This document shows positions 24,135-39,600 of a DNA stretch of 64,000 nucleotides, in pieces. The translations under genes and the position numbers were made by a program. Position 1 is the stretch's first letter. The number at the start of each line of letters is the position of its first letter. This DNA comes from Thunnus maccoyii. Its lineage: Eukaryota > Chordata > Actinopteri > Scombriformes > Scombridae. The stretch lies in contig NC_056536.1 in NCBI RefSeq assembly GCF_910596095.1, positions 15,642,791 through 15,706,790 of the forward strand. Reading direction: 5' to 3'. Under the pieces are notes generated by a model. The model searched no databases. It was not told the DNA's origin and worked only from the letters and a program-made list of their open reading frames with translations.

Positions 24135-24849
24135 AGTATAACAACATTGTCATTGGATGCGTGTGAAGTGAAGGTTGTTTTCCCCCCATGTTCAGTTAAT
24201 GTTGTTTGATTAAACATATTATGGGATGGAGGTATCAAGTGGTTTTAATCAGTCTGATAAACTGAAGGTCATAATCAGAGTTTCACTGCCTTTTTGCTTT
24301 TTGTGCAAATTCATGACTTTGCAAAATAAGTGAACTAACGACTGAAGGCATCTGACTCTTGCCAAACATCTGATTACTGCAGATGTCACACAAAGGGCAA
24401 ATCCACAAGAACATTTCCAACAGATTTTAGATGTTTTTATCGTTTTGGCTTTTTTAAAGAGACTTTTCACTGGAGCATAACAAGCTATAACAGCTATATA
24501 TTTTATCATAAAATGAATAAGTCAGCAATGTGACATCATATTTCTGTGCACAAGATGGTTTGAAAGAAAACAGAATCTTTGTGACTTAGCTTCACAGACA
24601 TTTTCTGCTACCATTGCAGATTATACATATTTTTCTATCATGTTATAGATGTCATTTTTAAGTGAAAACAAGGCAGTTATGATAAGAGGCTGCTTTAGTG
24701 TCTTTGTGTAAGATATTGAATCCCTTGCCTTCTGTTTTACAGTAAGCAAAAACCAAGCTGCTCAAACTGATATGATAAAAATGTTCCTTACACAAATAAA
24801 AAGTAAAGGAATCCTTAGTGAATCCTCAGTTCACTTTGCTATAAATCAT

Positions 24850-24850
24850 A

Positions 24851-24900
<50 letters not shown>
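24850..24900. repeat. (ATT)n microsatellite
   Basis: About 17 uninterrupted trinucleotides. Open frames across it reading poly-Leu (plus) or poly-Asn (minus) are artefacts of the repeat. It lies between prok1 and the Tc1 element; the rest of 24,140-25,200 shows nothing recognisable. Confidence 0.95.
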
Positions 24901-24901
<1 letters not shown>

Positions 24902-25211
24902 TAGAAGTATTAGCATTACTTAAAAGTATTTGTATTATTACAAAAGAAGTTAAAGAAGTTGACAAACAACAAAAAAATCCAAAAATAAGCCATTTCCCTG
25001 TCTTTATTTTGTGTATTATATCGTTATCAGATGACCTGGCCCTGTGTAATCTCAGTTCACACCTTGGAAAACCTGTGGAACATTTCCATATCAATGTCAA
25101 ACAAAAAATATGGACATCAAATCTCCAGATAAGTATTTAAATGAATAATCAGATAATAAAGGTCAGTTGCTTTAAACGACTTTTTGAGCTAAGGAAAATA
25201 TATCACATATA

Positions 25212-26793
25212 CAGTGCTGCTTGAAAGTTTGTGAATTTTCTCTATTTCTGCATGAATATGACCAAAAACATTATCAGTCCTAAAACTAGATGAAGGGAAC
25301 CCAGTTAAACAAATGAGACAAAAACATTAAACTTAATCATTTATTTATTGAAGAAATGTATCCAATTTTACATATTTGTGTGAGGCAAAAGTTTGTGAAC
25401 CCTTGCTTTCGGTAACTGGTGTGACCCCCTTTTGCAGCAATAACTTCAACCAAACATTTCCAGTAACTGTTTATCAGCCCTGCACATCGGCTTGGAGGAA
25501 TTTTAGCCCATTCCTCCTTACAGAACAGTCTCAACTCAGGGATGTTGTGGGCTTCTTTGCATGAATTACATGCTTCAGGTCCTTCCACAGCATTTCTATA
25601 GGATTAAGGTTAGGACTTTGACTCGGCCATTCCAAAACATTACATTTCTTCTACTTTAACCATTCTTTGGTAGAACGACTTGTATGTTTAGTGTTGTTGT
25701 CTCACTGCATGACCCACTTTCTGTTGAGCTTCAGTTCACAGACGGATACCTTTACATTTTCCTATAGAATTTACTGGTACAACTCAGAAGTCATAGCTCC
25801 TTCAATGATTCCAAGCTGTCCTGGTTCAGAGGCAGCAAAGCAGCCCAAACCATGATACTACCACCACCATGTTTCACAGATGGATTAAGGTTCTTATGCT
25901 AGAATGCAGTGTTTGCTCATCACCAAACATATTGCTTCTCATTCAAGCCGAAAAGTTTGATTTTGGTCTCATCCATCCACAGAACATTTTTCCAATCACT
26001 TTCTGGCTTATCCATGTGGTCTTGAGCAAACCGAAGACGGCAGCATTGTTCTTTTTGGAGAGCAGTGGGTTTCTCCTTGCAATTCTGCCATGCACACCTT
26101 CTCCTGATGGTGGACTCATTAATATTGACTGTAACCACTGCAAGAGAGACCTTTAGTTTCCTAGATGTTACCCTGGGGTCTGTTGTGGCCTCCTAGACTA
26201 TTACACGCCTGCTCTTGGTGTGATCTTTGTTGTTCAACCACTCCTGGGGAAGGTAACAATGGTGTTGAATGTCTTCAATTTGTACACGATCTGCCTGACA
26301 GTCGTCTGGTGGAGTCCAAACTCTTTGAAAAATGGTTTTGTAACCGTTTCCAGCTTGGTGAGCATCAATAACTCTTCTTCTAAGGTCCTCAGAAATCTCC
26401 TTTGTTTGAGCCATGTCACACTTCCACAAACCTGTGTTGTGAAGCTCAGACTTTGATAGTGAGGAGTCAGATTTCTCTTCTTTAAATAAGGCAGGGCCTC
26501 CCTGACTCACACTTGATTGTCATCCAATTGATTGAAACTTCCGCCTCTAATTTCCCCTTCAAATGAATTGATAATCCCAGAGGTTCACATACTTTGCCAC
26601 AAACAAATATGTAACATTGGATCATTTTTCTCAATAAATAAACAAACAAGTGTAAGGTTTTTGTCTCATTTGTTTAATTGAAGTGTTTTTATCTAGTTTT
26701 AGGACTTGCATGGAAATCTTATCACATTTTAGGTCATATTTATGCAGAAATAGAGCAAATGCTAGAGTGTTCACAAATTTTCAAGCAGCACTG
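25212..26793 (-). mobile_element. Tc1-like DNA transposon, both ends present, transposase decayed
   Basis: Both ends read CAGTGCTGCTTGAAA inward and are flanked by TA (25210-25211 and 26794-26795), the Tc1/mariner target. The inverted repeats extend roughly 200 bp, as in Tc1 elements with internal repeats. On the minus strand the transposase begins MAQTKEISEDLRRRVIDAHQ (near 26,413), continues in a shifted frame as KEFGLHQTTVRQIVYKLK (helix-turn-helix) and later shows NVLWMDETKIKLFG (25,920-26,138), which includes the second catalytic Asp. Reading it needs several frame changes, so it is inactive. It lies between prok1 and the pepsinogen. Confidence 0.93.
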
Positions 26794-27101
26794 TATAATA
26801 TACTATATATTAGCATTGTTACACCTGTTTGCATGAAGGATTTTCTTTTAAACAGTAGAAACAGTAAAACACAAATACAGTAGAAACAGTAAAACACAAA
26901 TCTTTCAGAGAATGATTTCTACACAGTGTCAAGCATAATTTTCTAAATTGTAATTACTTTCACAATATACTGTAAAAACAACTAATAAAATATTGGTTCC
27001 ACTTTATAAATTGCATCTGGATCCATGTTGTTGCTACAAAAGAGTTTGATAATTCTGCAAAAGTTTTCATTGTTCAATTGTTTAATTGAATATTTGCTCT
27101 T

Positions 27102-27215
27102 AGATAAGAGGCACTTTATCACCTTATCGCATTTTTCCTATCTAAAGCTGATGCATGATATCAAGATATGTGGAAGGGCATTTTGGCGAGACGACCTTGA
27201 TATTTTGTATATAAG
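27102..27215 (+). promoter_or_regulatory. Pepsinogen core promoter: TATA box and GATA/FOXA-like cluster
   Basis: TATATAAG at 27208-27215 lies 57 bp before the first ATG, predicting a start near 27,240. Upstream are AGATAA (27102-27107), TTATC followed by A (27117-27122) and CTTATC (27123-27128), three GATA-type sites in 27 bp, next to TATTTGC (from 27091), a FOXA-like motif. Mammalian pepsinogens are driven by gastric GATA factors, so the arrangement is sensible; binding is inferred. Confidence 0.65.
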
Positions 27216-27271
27216 GGCTGGACCCTGCCACTGGAACTTCACTCATCGAGTCCAACAGTCAAGTAACTAAC

Positions 27272-30131
<2,860 letters not shown>

Positions 30132-30257
30132 TCAAATGAAACACCTGATGGATAATCTATAAATGTATATTTCCTGTAGGTGCTTGTCTGATTGATAACT
30201 GAAAAATTGTGCAAATGGGAGAAAATGTACATCTGAACATGCTTCAACTGCCTTTGC

Positions 30258-30263
30258 ATTAAA
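30258..30263 (+). terminator. pga: Probable pepsinogen polyadenylation signal
   Basis: ATTAAA occurs 127 bp after the stop and is the only plausible signal before the next gene. ATTAAA is the second commonest vertebrate signal. Confidence 0.5.
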
Positions 30264-31020
30264 AAAAAGATCATAGCAACTAAAAGCATTCTGTGTACTT
30301 TTTTCTGCATGTGTCAGTCTGACTGTGGTGACTACAGCCAAGATTATATATCACTAAAAATCTTTAGAAACATCTTAAGTTTAGTGTTACAGTGTTGCAC
30401 TGAAATGTCACAGGAATAAGAATCAGTGTTCATTCATTCACTCTTAAGAGAAACTTGACCCTTTACAGAGGATACAAAAGGGATCACCACCAGCTTTTTT
30501 GTGAACAGACCAAGAATAGGTTATCGAGCGACTCTTAGAATAGCAGAGGACCTCTGAGGCTGTAATAGAGAAGCAGCTGATAAGGACAAACACTGTTATA
30601 ACAAAAGATGACATGATCTGACAACTCTGCTGCTGCTATCTCAACCTGCGAATAGGACTGGCTGGTTGAAAGGTCTTAAACTGTAGAAAACGAAAACCAA
30701 CACAAATGTTATAATTAGCATGAAAGAGTTCATTTATTTAATTTTTTATTTCATTAATCATTTTCACAAACAACATGTTATATACACTTAAAGGGGTTCA
30801 TCAGAGATTTTACATTACATGTCCATAAAATGTGGGCACGAACAAGAGACTAAATAATAGTTCAAATCAAAGCAGCAGTGAACAATATATTCTAATATTC
30901 AGTCTCTAGTATGAGTCAGGCTCCAAAAATAGTAAACTGACTTTCATGTGTAAAATCAATGGAGTTCCCTTTAAAAGGATGAAATGGGTTCTAAATTAAA
31001 TTCAGAAACTAATTACACTT

Positions 31021-32482
31021 TCATTGGTGGATTGCCAGTGTGGAGTACTCCACCATCCCAGCATCCTCTGCGCTCCAGGCCAAGTCGGCAGCTCCTGCTT
31101 GTGTTTTGTACATCCTCAGGTTTGCATACAGGTCTGAAGGATTCTGCTGAGCTGTGAAGTCCACTGTTGTGTAGAGTACACCACTCGCTTCCTGGGGGAG
31201 ACAAACTTTATCATGAAACAGTCTTGTAGAGGAAGTTTGAAGCATAAACATGTCTCCCATTCAACATGCTTTTAAAAACAAGTGACAGTGAGTCACAGAG
31301 GCTACATGTTCCCAGTTTAGCACCTACCAGGGCCTCCTGTTTCAGTGACTCACACAGAGTTTCTCCATATTTGTCTACAAAGAAAAACAATATGGCATTG
31401 GTTCTGTTTAGCCATTCTCAAAACTCCAGAAGAAATGAATAAATGATTGGTGGACACTCAGATCTTTGTGATCATCATCTAAAGGAATCTACTTACCCAA
31501 TTGTTTACGTTTTGCCTGCACTCTGCAGCAAATGACACCAATCACTGAAGTGATGAAAATCATCACTGTGATGGATACAATGGCAGCTAGTGGAAGGCCA
31601 AAGCTCCAGGTAATGCTGAAAACGAGACGCAGAGTTCAGATGAACCATTATTTTTCTCATCAGAAAGCACTATTAGACCAGGGACCTACAGAACCAATGA
31701 ATACCTGGGACTGTCACTGTGGTCCTGTGCCAGAGAAGGTCCAGTGGAGTCTGGGACTGTTATGGATGTGATGGGGGCTTTGATTGTTGTTGTCAGTGGA
31801 AGCTGAGACTCACTGTGGTGACTTGAAGCTTCTCTGTGGTGACCTGAAGCTTCTGCAAAATGCAAGAATGTCAAATATGCTTCCTAAATTTACAGCTAGA
31901 ATTAAAGTTGAATTGTTCCTTTACACGCTAAGAAAAAAACTACAATGAATGTGTTGCAAGTAAACATGATCATCTTACAAAGTTTTGCTCAAGCATCCTG
32001 TACTATTGCATAATAAATGTCACATCGATGAAAATCATGACTGCTTACCAAACACCTCAACATAGTAGTCTTTGTAGATGTGGTTTTGAGCTCCCAGCAC
32101 AATACATCTGTAGTAGCCTCCATCCACAATCTGCACATTTGATATTTTGAATTCAATCCAGCCGTCTCTCTCAGTTTTCGTCACTCTTCCTCTCAGTAAA
32201 TCACAGGTGTACCCTGTACTGTCCAGCAGCTCGTAACATCCTCCTGGATAGAGTTTACAGCAGGACTTGCTGTAACTATTGTAAACTGAAGGAAAGGCGA
32301 GTCTCAGCAAAATGTGCTCAAACTCCTCAATCCTCTGCTGCCCTTTTAAATGAGGGATATCTGAAACATAAACATTACTCATCAACATGTCAACACAGGC
32401 ACTGGAAAATGAAAATCATTAAATTTGGCACAATTTTTTTCACCCTACCTAATAAAAGAAGAAAGACAAGGGAAAACTTCAT
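31021..32482 (-). CDS. Ig-like type I receptor with cytoplasmic ITIMs, complete
   Basis: Six exons: 32449-32482, 32049-32360, 31705-31852, 31497-31615, 31328-31374 and 31021-31191, totalling 831 nt, 276 residues plus stop. Residues 1-11 or slightly more form a signal peptide (MKFSLVFLLLL). Exon 2 encodes one V-type Ig domain with cysteines in KSCCKLYPGGCYE, GYTCDLL and the terminal YYRCIVLG. Exon 3 is a Ser/Thr/His stalk with a doubled EAS-HH motif. Exon 4 gives one transmembrane helix (about 167-193) followed by basic RVQAKRK. The tail has VLYTTV (Tyr227) and VEYSTL (Tyr269), which fit the ITIM pattern, plus LYANL (Tyr242), which lacks the -2 residue. The layout is that of inhibitory leukocyte receptors such as the CD300/TREM/polymeric-Ig-receptor-like groups. 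I cannot name the orthologue. Expression in immune cells is inference. Confidence 0.85.
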
Positions 32483-33090
32483 CTTCAGTCAGTGTAATAA
32501 CCGCTGAGGCTCAGCACTTTTTGATGGTTTTGAAATTTTTTTAAAGGTTTTTAAGGCCCCTCCTTGCTGAGCAAAGGAGGAAGTTGTCAGTACATCAGCT
32601 GGAGGCGCAGACAGGCGTGTTCCTCACGAGGCTGCCGGCCTTTTGAGGATTGTTGCGGCACACTTCAGATACACAATTTCCTTTTCAACATCTTTTTTTA
32701 GTTCCTTTGACATTTCATGTGCAAGTTATGCAGACATGCAGGCGCTGAGAAGTGACAGAGAAGCTTATACAATGTATTCCAACTTACACCAATAACCCTG
32801 CTGTAGATACAGTATTATCATTATATTAATAATGTTTCAACTCTATGGCCATTTTTAAGTTTGCAGTTTGTGGTGTAGCTGTATATACATTAATTTATAA
32901 TGCAATTTAACACCACAATTTATGGTCTCCAAACAACCATATTGTATTATAATGGCTTTGGTTTTTTTAAATTATTAATATTTTAAAGCACATTGATACT
33001 GTTTAGAACGACATCCATCAGTGTAAATTTATAAAAATAAAAATATTTCTGGACACATCAGAGAATGTACACAAAGTATAGACAAAGTGA

Positions 33091-33624
33091 TTTATTTGGT
33101 GTCAGCTTTCAGCTTATTAAACACTTCATATTCACCAAATCAAAACGTATCTTCCATCATGGAACAGAAGACAAATGCAAAAGGTATGTACATATTAATA
33201 TTCAGTAAACACAATGTTGTGGCATTCTAACAATTAACATATCTTATTACAGATCAAAAATAAACACTCCCTTTTCATTTCACTCCATTCAGCCACTAAA
33301 ATGTTCATGTGGACGCTCTGTATATTCTCTAAAACATGATATGAGCCAATTCATTTTCTTTGATAACATTGTCTTGCAAATCAAAGCAGTTGAGGCACGT
33401 AAACACGAATCAGTTTCAATAAGTACAGAACAGACCCACCTTGCTTAAATTAACTCGTTGATGCACAGCCCCTATGATTGAAGTTAGAAGCAATGGGTGC
33501 AATAATCTGAATTTTAAAAAGACTGTTGATCTTGAATGCTTAAATAAGATGCTCGTCAGCTCATAGTGGTTTTTGTTGGTCCTGCTTTGTGCAGGTTTGT
33601 ACCCCGGTGGCTTTGAGAAGCCAT
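33091..33624 (-). other. znf335: Probable znf335 3' untranslated region
   Basis: It follows the znf335 stop at 33,625. A minus-strand AATAAA is read from TTTATT near 33,091. No other gene is seen between here and the Ig receptor start at 32,482. Confidence 0.5.
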
Positions 33625-36600
33625 CTATTCATCGGTGAAGGTAATGACATCATAGTGGATGCCCTGCTGCTGCAGCTGCTCCAGCTGTTCAGGTGTAGCT
33701 TCAGTGTAGACTGTCTGGGTCTGCGCCATCGCTGCATCTGCTACTGCTACAAGAACAAAGATCATCCAGTTTGATTTGCTGTCAGGTTGCTGTAGCTACT
33801 ATTAGTTTTCATAATGGTAATTTTATAGTTAATGTTATGGATAAGATCATGAGCTGGTTGCTTAAAGGATCATATCTGTTGTTTTGCATGTCCATGACAG
33901 CCCGTTATCTGTAAATGGGGTATACCCACCACATAAAGGTTTAGATTAATTTCCTATTAATTTTATTATTTCCTTTCTCTTTGCTTAAGTGTGAAAATCA
34001 GCCAGCATCTAAACTGTTCTTGTCTCCTTGATGGTGCATCAGCCTTTTCAGAGTCAGCTGCCAAACAGGAACCTTTTAATTCAAATTTACATCAAAATAA
34101 CTTCAGTTTTACCTGTACATAAACATTATTTGTTGTCCATTTGTTGTATCTATATGTATATATCTATTTCTGCACCTACTTAATTGTACATAACAGTGAC
34201 ATGTTCACATTTAATTATCTTTGTTCAGCCCTTGTTGTATGTTCATGTGTATCTTCCTGAACATTGTAATCTGTGAGTACTAGAAAGAGTCAAATTCCTT
34301 GTATGTGTAAACGTATTTAGCCAATAAAACTGATTCTGAAATGAAAAGAAATACTTTTTGGAAGGCGACTCTAAAATTTACACTCGGGAGCATTCTGAAA
34401 CACACCACCAAGGAACATTTTCTCAACTGTGTAAGCATGCTATACTGATGCAAGTTTGACAAAAACTAAATGATACATTTGTTCAATTTATAAAATCTGT
34501 ACAAGCTTATTTTCATATGATAGATTTTCATAGTAAAGTGAAAGCAAACTAACAGCTAAAAGGTTGTTTATTACTGTATTAAAAATCTTGTGGTACGCCT
34601 TAGAAAAAGCTTGTGCAAAATCACAAGAATGGTCTTTGGTGAATGGTGACTTTGGCAAATAGATTATAAATAACAGTGTAGCTGAGAATTGCAAATAAAA
34701 CTAGTGAAGTGCAATCGTAAAAGAGCGAACCTGTGACAGCAGAGTGTGCAGCAGCCTCCAGATCTTCAGGATTCACTATCTGTTGCTCCGAGCTGACAGG
34801 CAGGTACTGGATCTGACCGTCATGGCTTACAGCAATCTAAACACAAAAATAACAAAAGCAATGAGCTTTTTCAAAACCAGCCCATTCTCTAACTGTTGAG
34901 TGTTTTAGGTTATCTGCCTCACCTGCTGCTCCTGCAAAAAGGCCCCTTCATGCTCATACTGGATGATTTGTCCATCTGGCATCTGACAAACAGTTAGAAT
35001 AATTACATTATCACCTTCAAATTCTGCATGTATCCATCAGTTATTCTTATGAGGAGATACACTTACCTGTATGTGGTTGCCATCAGCTACGACCACATAC
35101 TCCTGAGGGATTAAGTGCTGCACTCCGTCCTGTGAGATGATATACTGGACCTGAAACAGGACATGTGACAAGTGGTTTGAGATGACAGCTGAGAAAGAAT
35201 AAAAGAAGCTGACTGCGTGTTTATTTTTATCTCTGATATTCTATTTTCACCATGTACATGAAAAAGCAAAGTGGTAAAATCTACAAAATGGCTCATACCT
35301 CGGTCACCTGATTGTCTCCTGTCATCAGGTGCTGAACCGTCTGTCCATCTATGGTGGTTATCTGCTGGATGTATGTTCCCTCCTCCTGACGGATGTACAA
35401 ATTAATGCATTAATGTAGTTATGTAACACACAGCGGCAACAAACTGTATGTAAAAACAACTGATGAGAGATCATAAATGTTCTTGTAGAAGTGTTGTCTA
35501 GTCTAGCATGAGGGCTCGTACCTGGTCTGATAGTGCTTGTTCTTGTGCTACTATGATGTGCTCCTGTCCCAGGGCCTGCAACCGCTCTGGAGTGATGACT
35601 GTCTGATGCGCCTGCAGGGCTGTTACACACACACAGACATACACAAAGTTTTAGATCATTTTCTGATTTAGCTTTACACTTAATTTGGCATCTGTTCATC
35701 ACCTAAAATAGGGCTGTGAGATATGACGATATATATCGTGTGACGAGAGAAAAATGTCTATCGTTTCATATTTTGCTCTATCGTCATTTGGAGTCTGTTC
35801 ATCCTTTACGCAGATTACATTGATAAGTTATTTTTCTTGGCTTTTTACTCGGAAATCTTTTATTGCACTTACAGTAACATTACGAGTTTAGTTGTCGTCA
35901 CTGCTGCGGGGCTGAGAAAGAGCAGAGAGGGAGCGAGACGGGGACCATAAATGAAAGCAAAACACGGTAGAGACTGTCTTTATTTGTGTTATTTACCAAA
36001 TTTATGTGCACACTTTTAATTTAAGCTAAGTGTGTGAGAGTCTCTGCTGCGTTTTGCTGTCATTTATGGTCACGCTACTCTCCTCCGCTCTCTGTAGCCC
36101 CTTAGCTCGTATTCAGACCATCAGGTGGTGCGGAGTACAGCCGCAGGGTTAAACGGAGGTGTGTGGGGGTGTGGACATGTTTGTGCTTTAGAACGTAACC
36201 GCTGTGAAACAATCAGAAAACGTTTTATTGATCTGATTCACCGGCTTTCTCACTACCAGCGCTCCCTCTCTTCATTCACTCTCTAGCTCACTTGACCACA
36301 GCTGCTCTCTCTCTCTTTTTCTCTCGTCTTTTTCTCCCCCATGGCAGAGTTTACAGCTCTGATATGTCTCATTTCTGTCACGCCTCTGAATCCAGAACAC
36401 CTGCATGCTGTAAAAGCACACATGGAGGCGGCTTTACGCCGACAGGGGGAGACGGAGGGCACGGACCAACTGTTTATTCATTAATTAAAGTGTGCTATAT
36501 CGGGATATGTATCGTTACCGGGATATGAAATGGCCTATATCAGGATATGAGATTTTGGTCATATCACCCAGCCCTAACCTTAAACATGTTTTGACCCATT

Positions 36601-39600
36601 AATCTTCATTTTTTCAGCACAAACTCAGCTCAGAGTCTTGTGTGTGTGTTATGTTGTGTTCCTTACACTGTAGTGTAGCCAGAGCTTCCTCATCACTGTT
36701 GACTATGATGGTCTGCTGGGGCGTTGCAGCAGTACGGCTCTTGCGAGTGGGGTGATCCTGATTGTGGAGGCGCTCCATGTGGAACTTCAGATGGCCGTTA
36801 CGATTAAACCTGAGATATTGGACAGAAAACCATCAACACTGGTAGTTCAATACCACTTTGTGGCCCAATGCACACATATATATTGCATAAAGGTGCTTAG
36901 TTATAAGTAATGACAAGTTTTGTGTGATTCAAATACTTTTTCTGACCTTTGTCCACAAAGTTTGCAAGAAAAGGGCTTTTCATTAGTGTGGGTCATCATG
37001 TGTCGACGCAGGTCTTTCTTGTTCTTGGAGGCAAAGCTGCAGTTGGGACACTTGTGAGGGCGCAGGTAGGAATGTAGCCCCATGTGAGCCTAAAACAATA
37101 CAGGATACCAATCAGGGTCAGAAGGAAGAGCTCGAATAGAAATGGACTTAGAAATACATAAAAATGCCACTAAAATTACGTATGTAAAACAGCATCTTTA
37201 AGTGTTATTTGTGGGCTGTTAAATATGCATGTCATTACTGCCCCCTGCAGGAAACCTTTCATTTATAGGAACCTATAACTACAGAACTACAGTGTTTGTA
37301 GAATATTTTTGCCTTGCAAGGCAACTGGATTTGTGAGATCACGCAATCACACGATCAGGCATCTTGTCAGGCTTCAAGTTCTGCGCTTGTGGCTGAACCA
37401 ACAGTGGTTCAGACCAATCAGCGCCCTAGAACTACTGGCAGCTACAGGTGTAGTTTAGGTGTGACAACAGCAAGAAGTGATAGCCCCTGATAGACAGATG
37501 GTGCATCCAATCACCTGCCAAGTACTTTTTTGAAAGTGCCCACCCTTTTCCAAACAGCTTCTAAAGATGACTTCTTCGATGGTTCTTAGACCATCTGGCG
37601 CATCAGGTTAAGAACATTTATCTACAAACACTGTTGAGTACACAGCTGAAGAGAGACTCACCTTGACCTCGGGCCAGGAGGTGGAGGTGAAGTCACAATC
37701 GGGACACTTGAAGGTGTTGGGATCCAAGTGCGCCCTCTTGTGGTTCTCCATGTCAGAGCGTCCGTGGAAAGACTCCATGCATATTCGGCAGGAGAACCTC
37801 TTGGTGCTGAGACTGGGAGAGCTCACTGCAGAGGGAGAAGCTGGAGCTTCACTGCTCAGCTGATGGAAAATAAACAACACTGTCAGAGAAGAGGGACACT
37901 CAGTGTGGACAGATCTTCACATGCCAACAACAAATCTCTCACAGTTACCTCCACCTGCTGCAAAACCCCATCAGGCAGTGCTGAAGTAAGATAGTACTTG
38001 TCACTTTTCAGGTTCTCTGATCCGGAGACTTCTACAGCCTGAGAAGGACTGCTCTCATCATTACTGCAGAAACAGATGTTTTATAACATTAGATACTGTT
38101 GAGACATCATAAAGGCCATAAAAAATCCTACATTCAATCTCATTCTAACTGAAGTAGTCATGTGACCGTTTCCCAGTGTGACATACTCCTAATTTGAGAA
38201 AATTTAAGTGTGTGCTACCTGTATCCAGGACTATGGATCTCTTCAGCGGCCTGCTCCACCACACTGAATTCCCCTTCACCCTCGTAGGTTTCAATGGCGA
38301 TCTGGGTGAGCTCTCCCGTTTCAGAGGTGGCTGCCTCGTAGGCCTCTTGTAACACCGTCTCTCCATTCTCAGACACGTGAAAGGTCACGACCTTTTGGGC
38401 CTGGCCTGGTGCTGCGGTCACTGCACTCCACGTACCGTTTTCCAGAGCTTTGACTTCAGCACTTCCACCTGATTTCAGCACTGCAACCTGAGGAGCAGAA
38501 ATGAGCTACTTATATACCAATTTGTTTCCACAATGACAGCACACTTAACATATACATGTCATCTCTGGCTGCTTTTTATGTACAGTGAAATTTTATGGTG
38601 AGCAATAGCACAAACCTGTAAAGAGTTTCCAACCAATTCCCGAGCATTGCTCATATTGAGCAGCAGGTCCAGGGCATTCTGGGCGGATAGATCACCAGAT
38701 TCAGCTGAGGAGCACATGCAGGAAACTTCAGTTGACAGATCATACCAAAAATATTAAAAATGTCTCTTGTGGAATTGTCACTGACCTTGTTCGTAGATGA
38801 TGGTAGTGTTTCCCAATGCATCCTGGGACACTGAGGCATTTTCCATGCCCTGCATGGCTTGTAGTGTCGCAGAATCCACTGCAACCTAACGAAGGAGGGT
38901 GGAAAAAACAGTTCCATCATTAAATCATTTCTAAATGCCAGAAAATATAACACAAGTTAAAATTAAATCCAAACTGGGCCTGAAATAAATAACTCCTAAA
39001 ACACATGCAATAATCCTTTAACACACTCACAATGGTGTTCTGCAAGTCCTGCGTGTTTTCATTTTGTTGTTTGAGCTCCTCAATCTGCTGCAGGGTGAAG
39101 AAGGGTCTGCGTCGTCTCCTGATGGGCTCCTCGGGGTGAGTGACAGACCACTCTTCAAATGCCTCAGGATGGCGACACTGCACGTGTAGACGCAGGTTCT
39201 TCCTGTGCTTCGTCATGAAGTGACACATATCACAGGAGAAAGGTTTCTCTCCTGTAGAGAACACACATTTATAACAGTGTTAATAGATATTATACACCAT
39301 TACATTAATAAGGTGAACATGAAAATGTGATAAGAAAGCCTTCCTGCCACACTGACCTGTGTGTTTGATGGCGAGATGGGACACCAGGAATTCCTCTTTA
39401 GAAGTGGAGTATTTACAGTAGTCACACTTGAAGGGCCGATCGTTGGTGTGGGACAGCTGATGGTTGAGCAGCAGCTTCTTGTTGTCACAAGTGTAATCAC
39501 AAAACTCACACTTGAACCTGGCACACACACACCCCAGAGTTATTCATTATGATGATGTCATCATTACTAACACCAAACCAAATGAACAATGTTGATTCAT

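Noticed and set aside
24772-25140. Open frame with a long leucine run
   Set aside because: The leucines are the (ATT)n microsatellite read in frame.
37608-37880. Zinc-finger frames and opposite-strand frames around them treated as separate small genes
   Set aside because: They are single exons of znf335 or their mirror frames; joined exons keep one frame across 27 coding exons.
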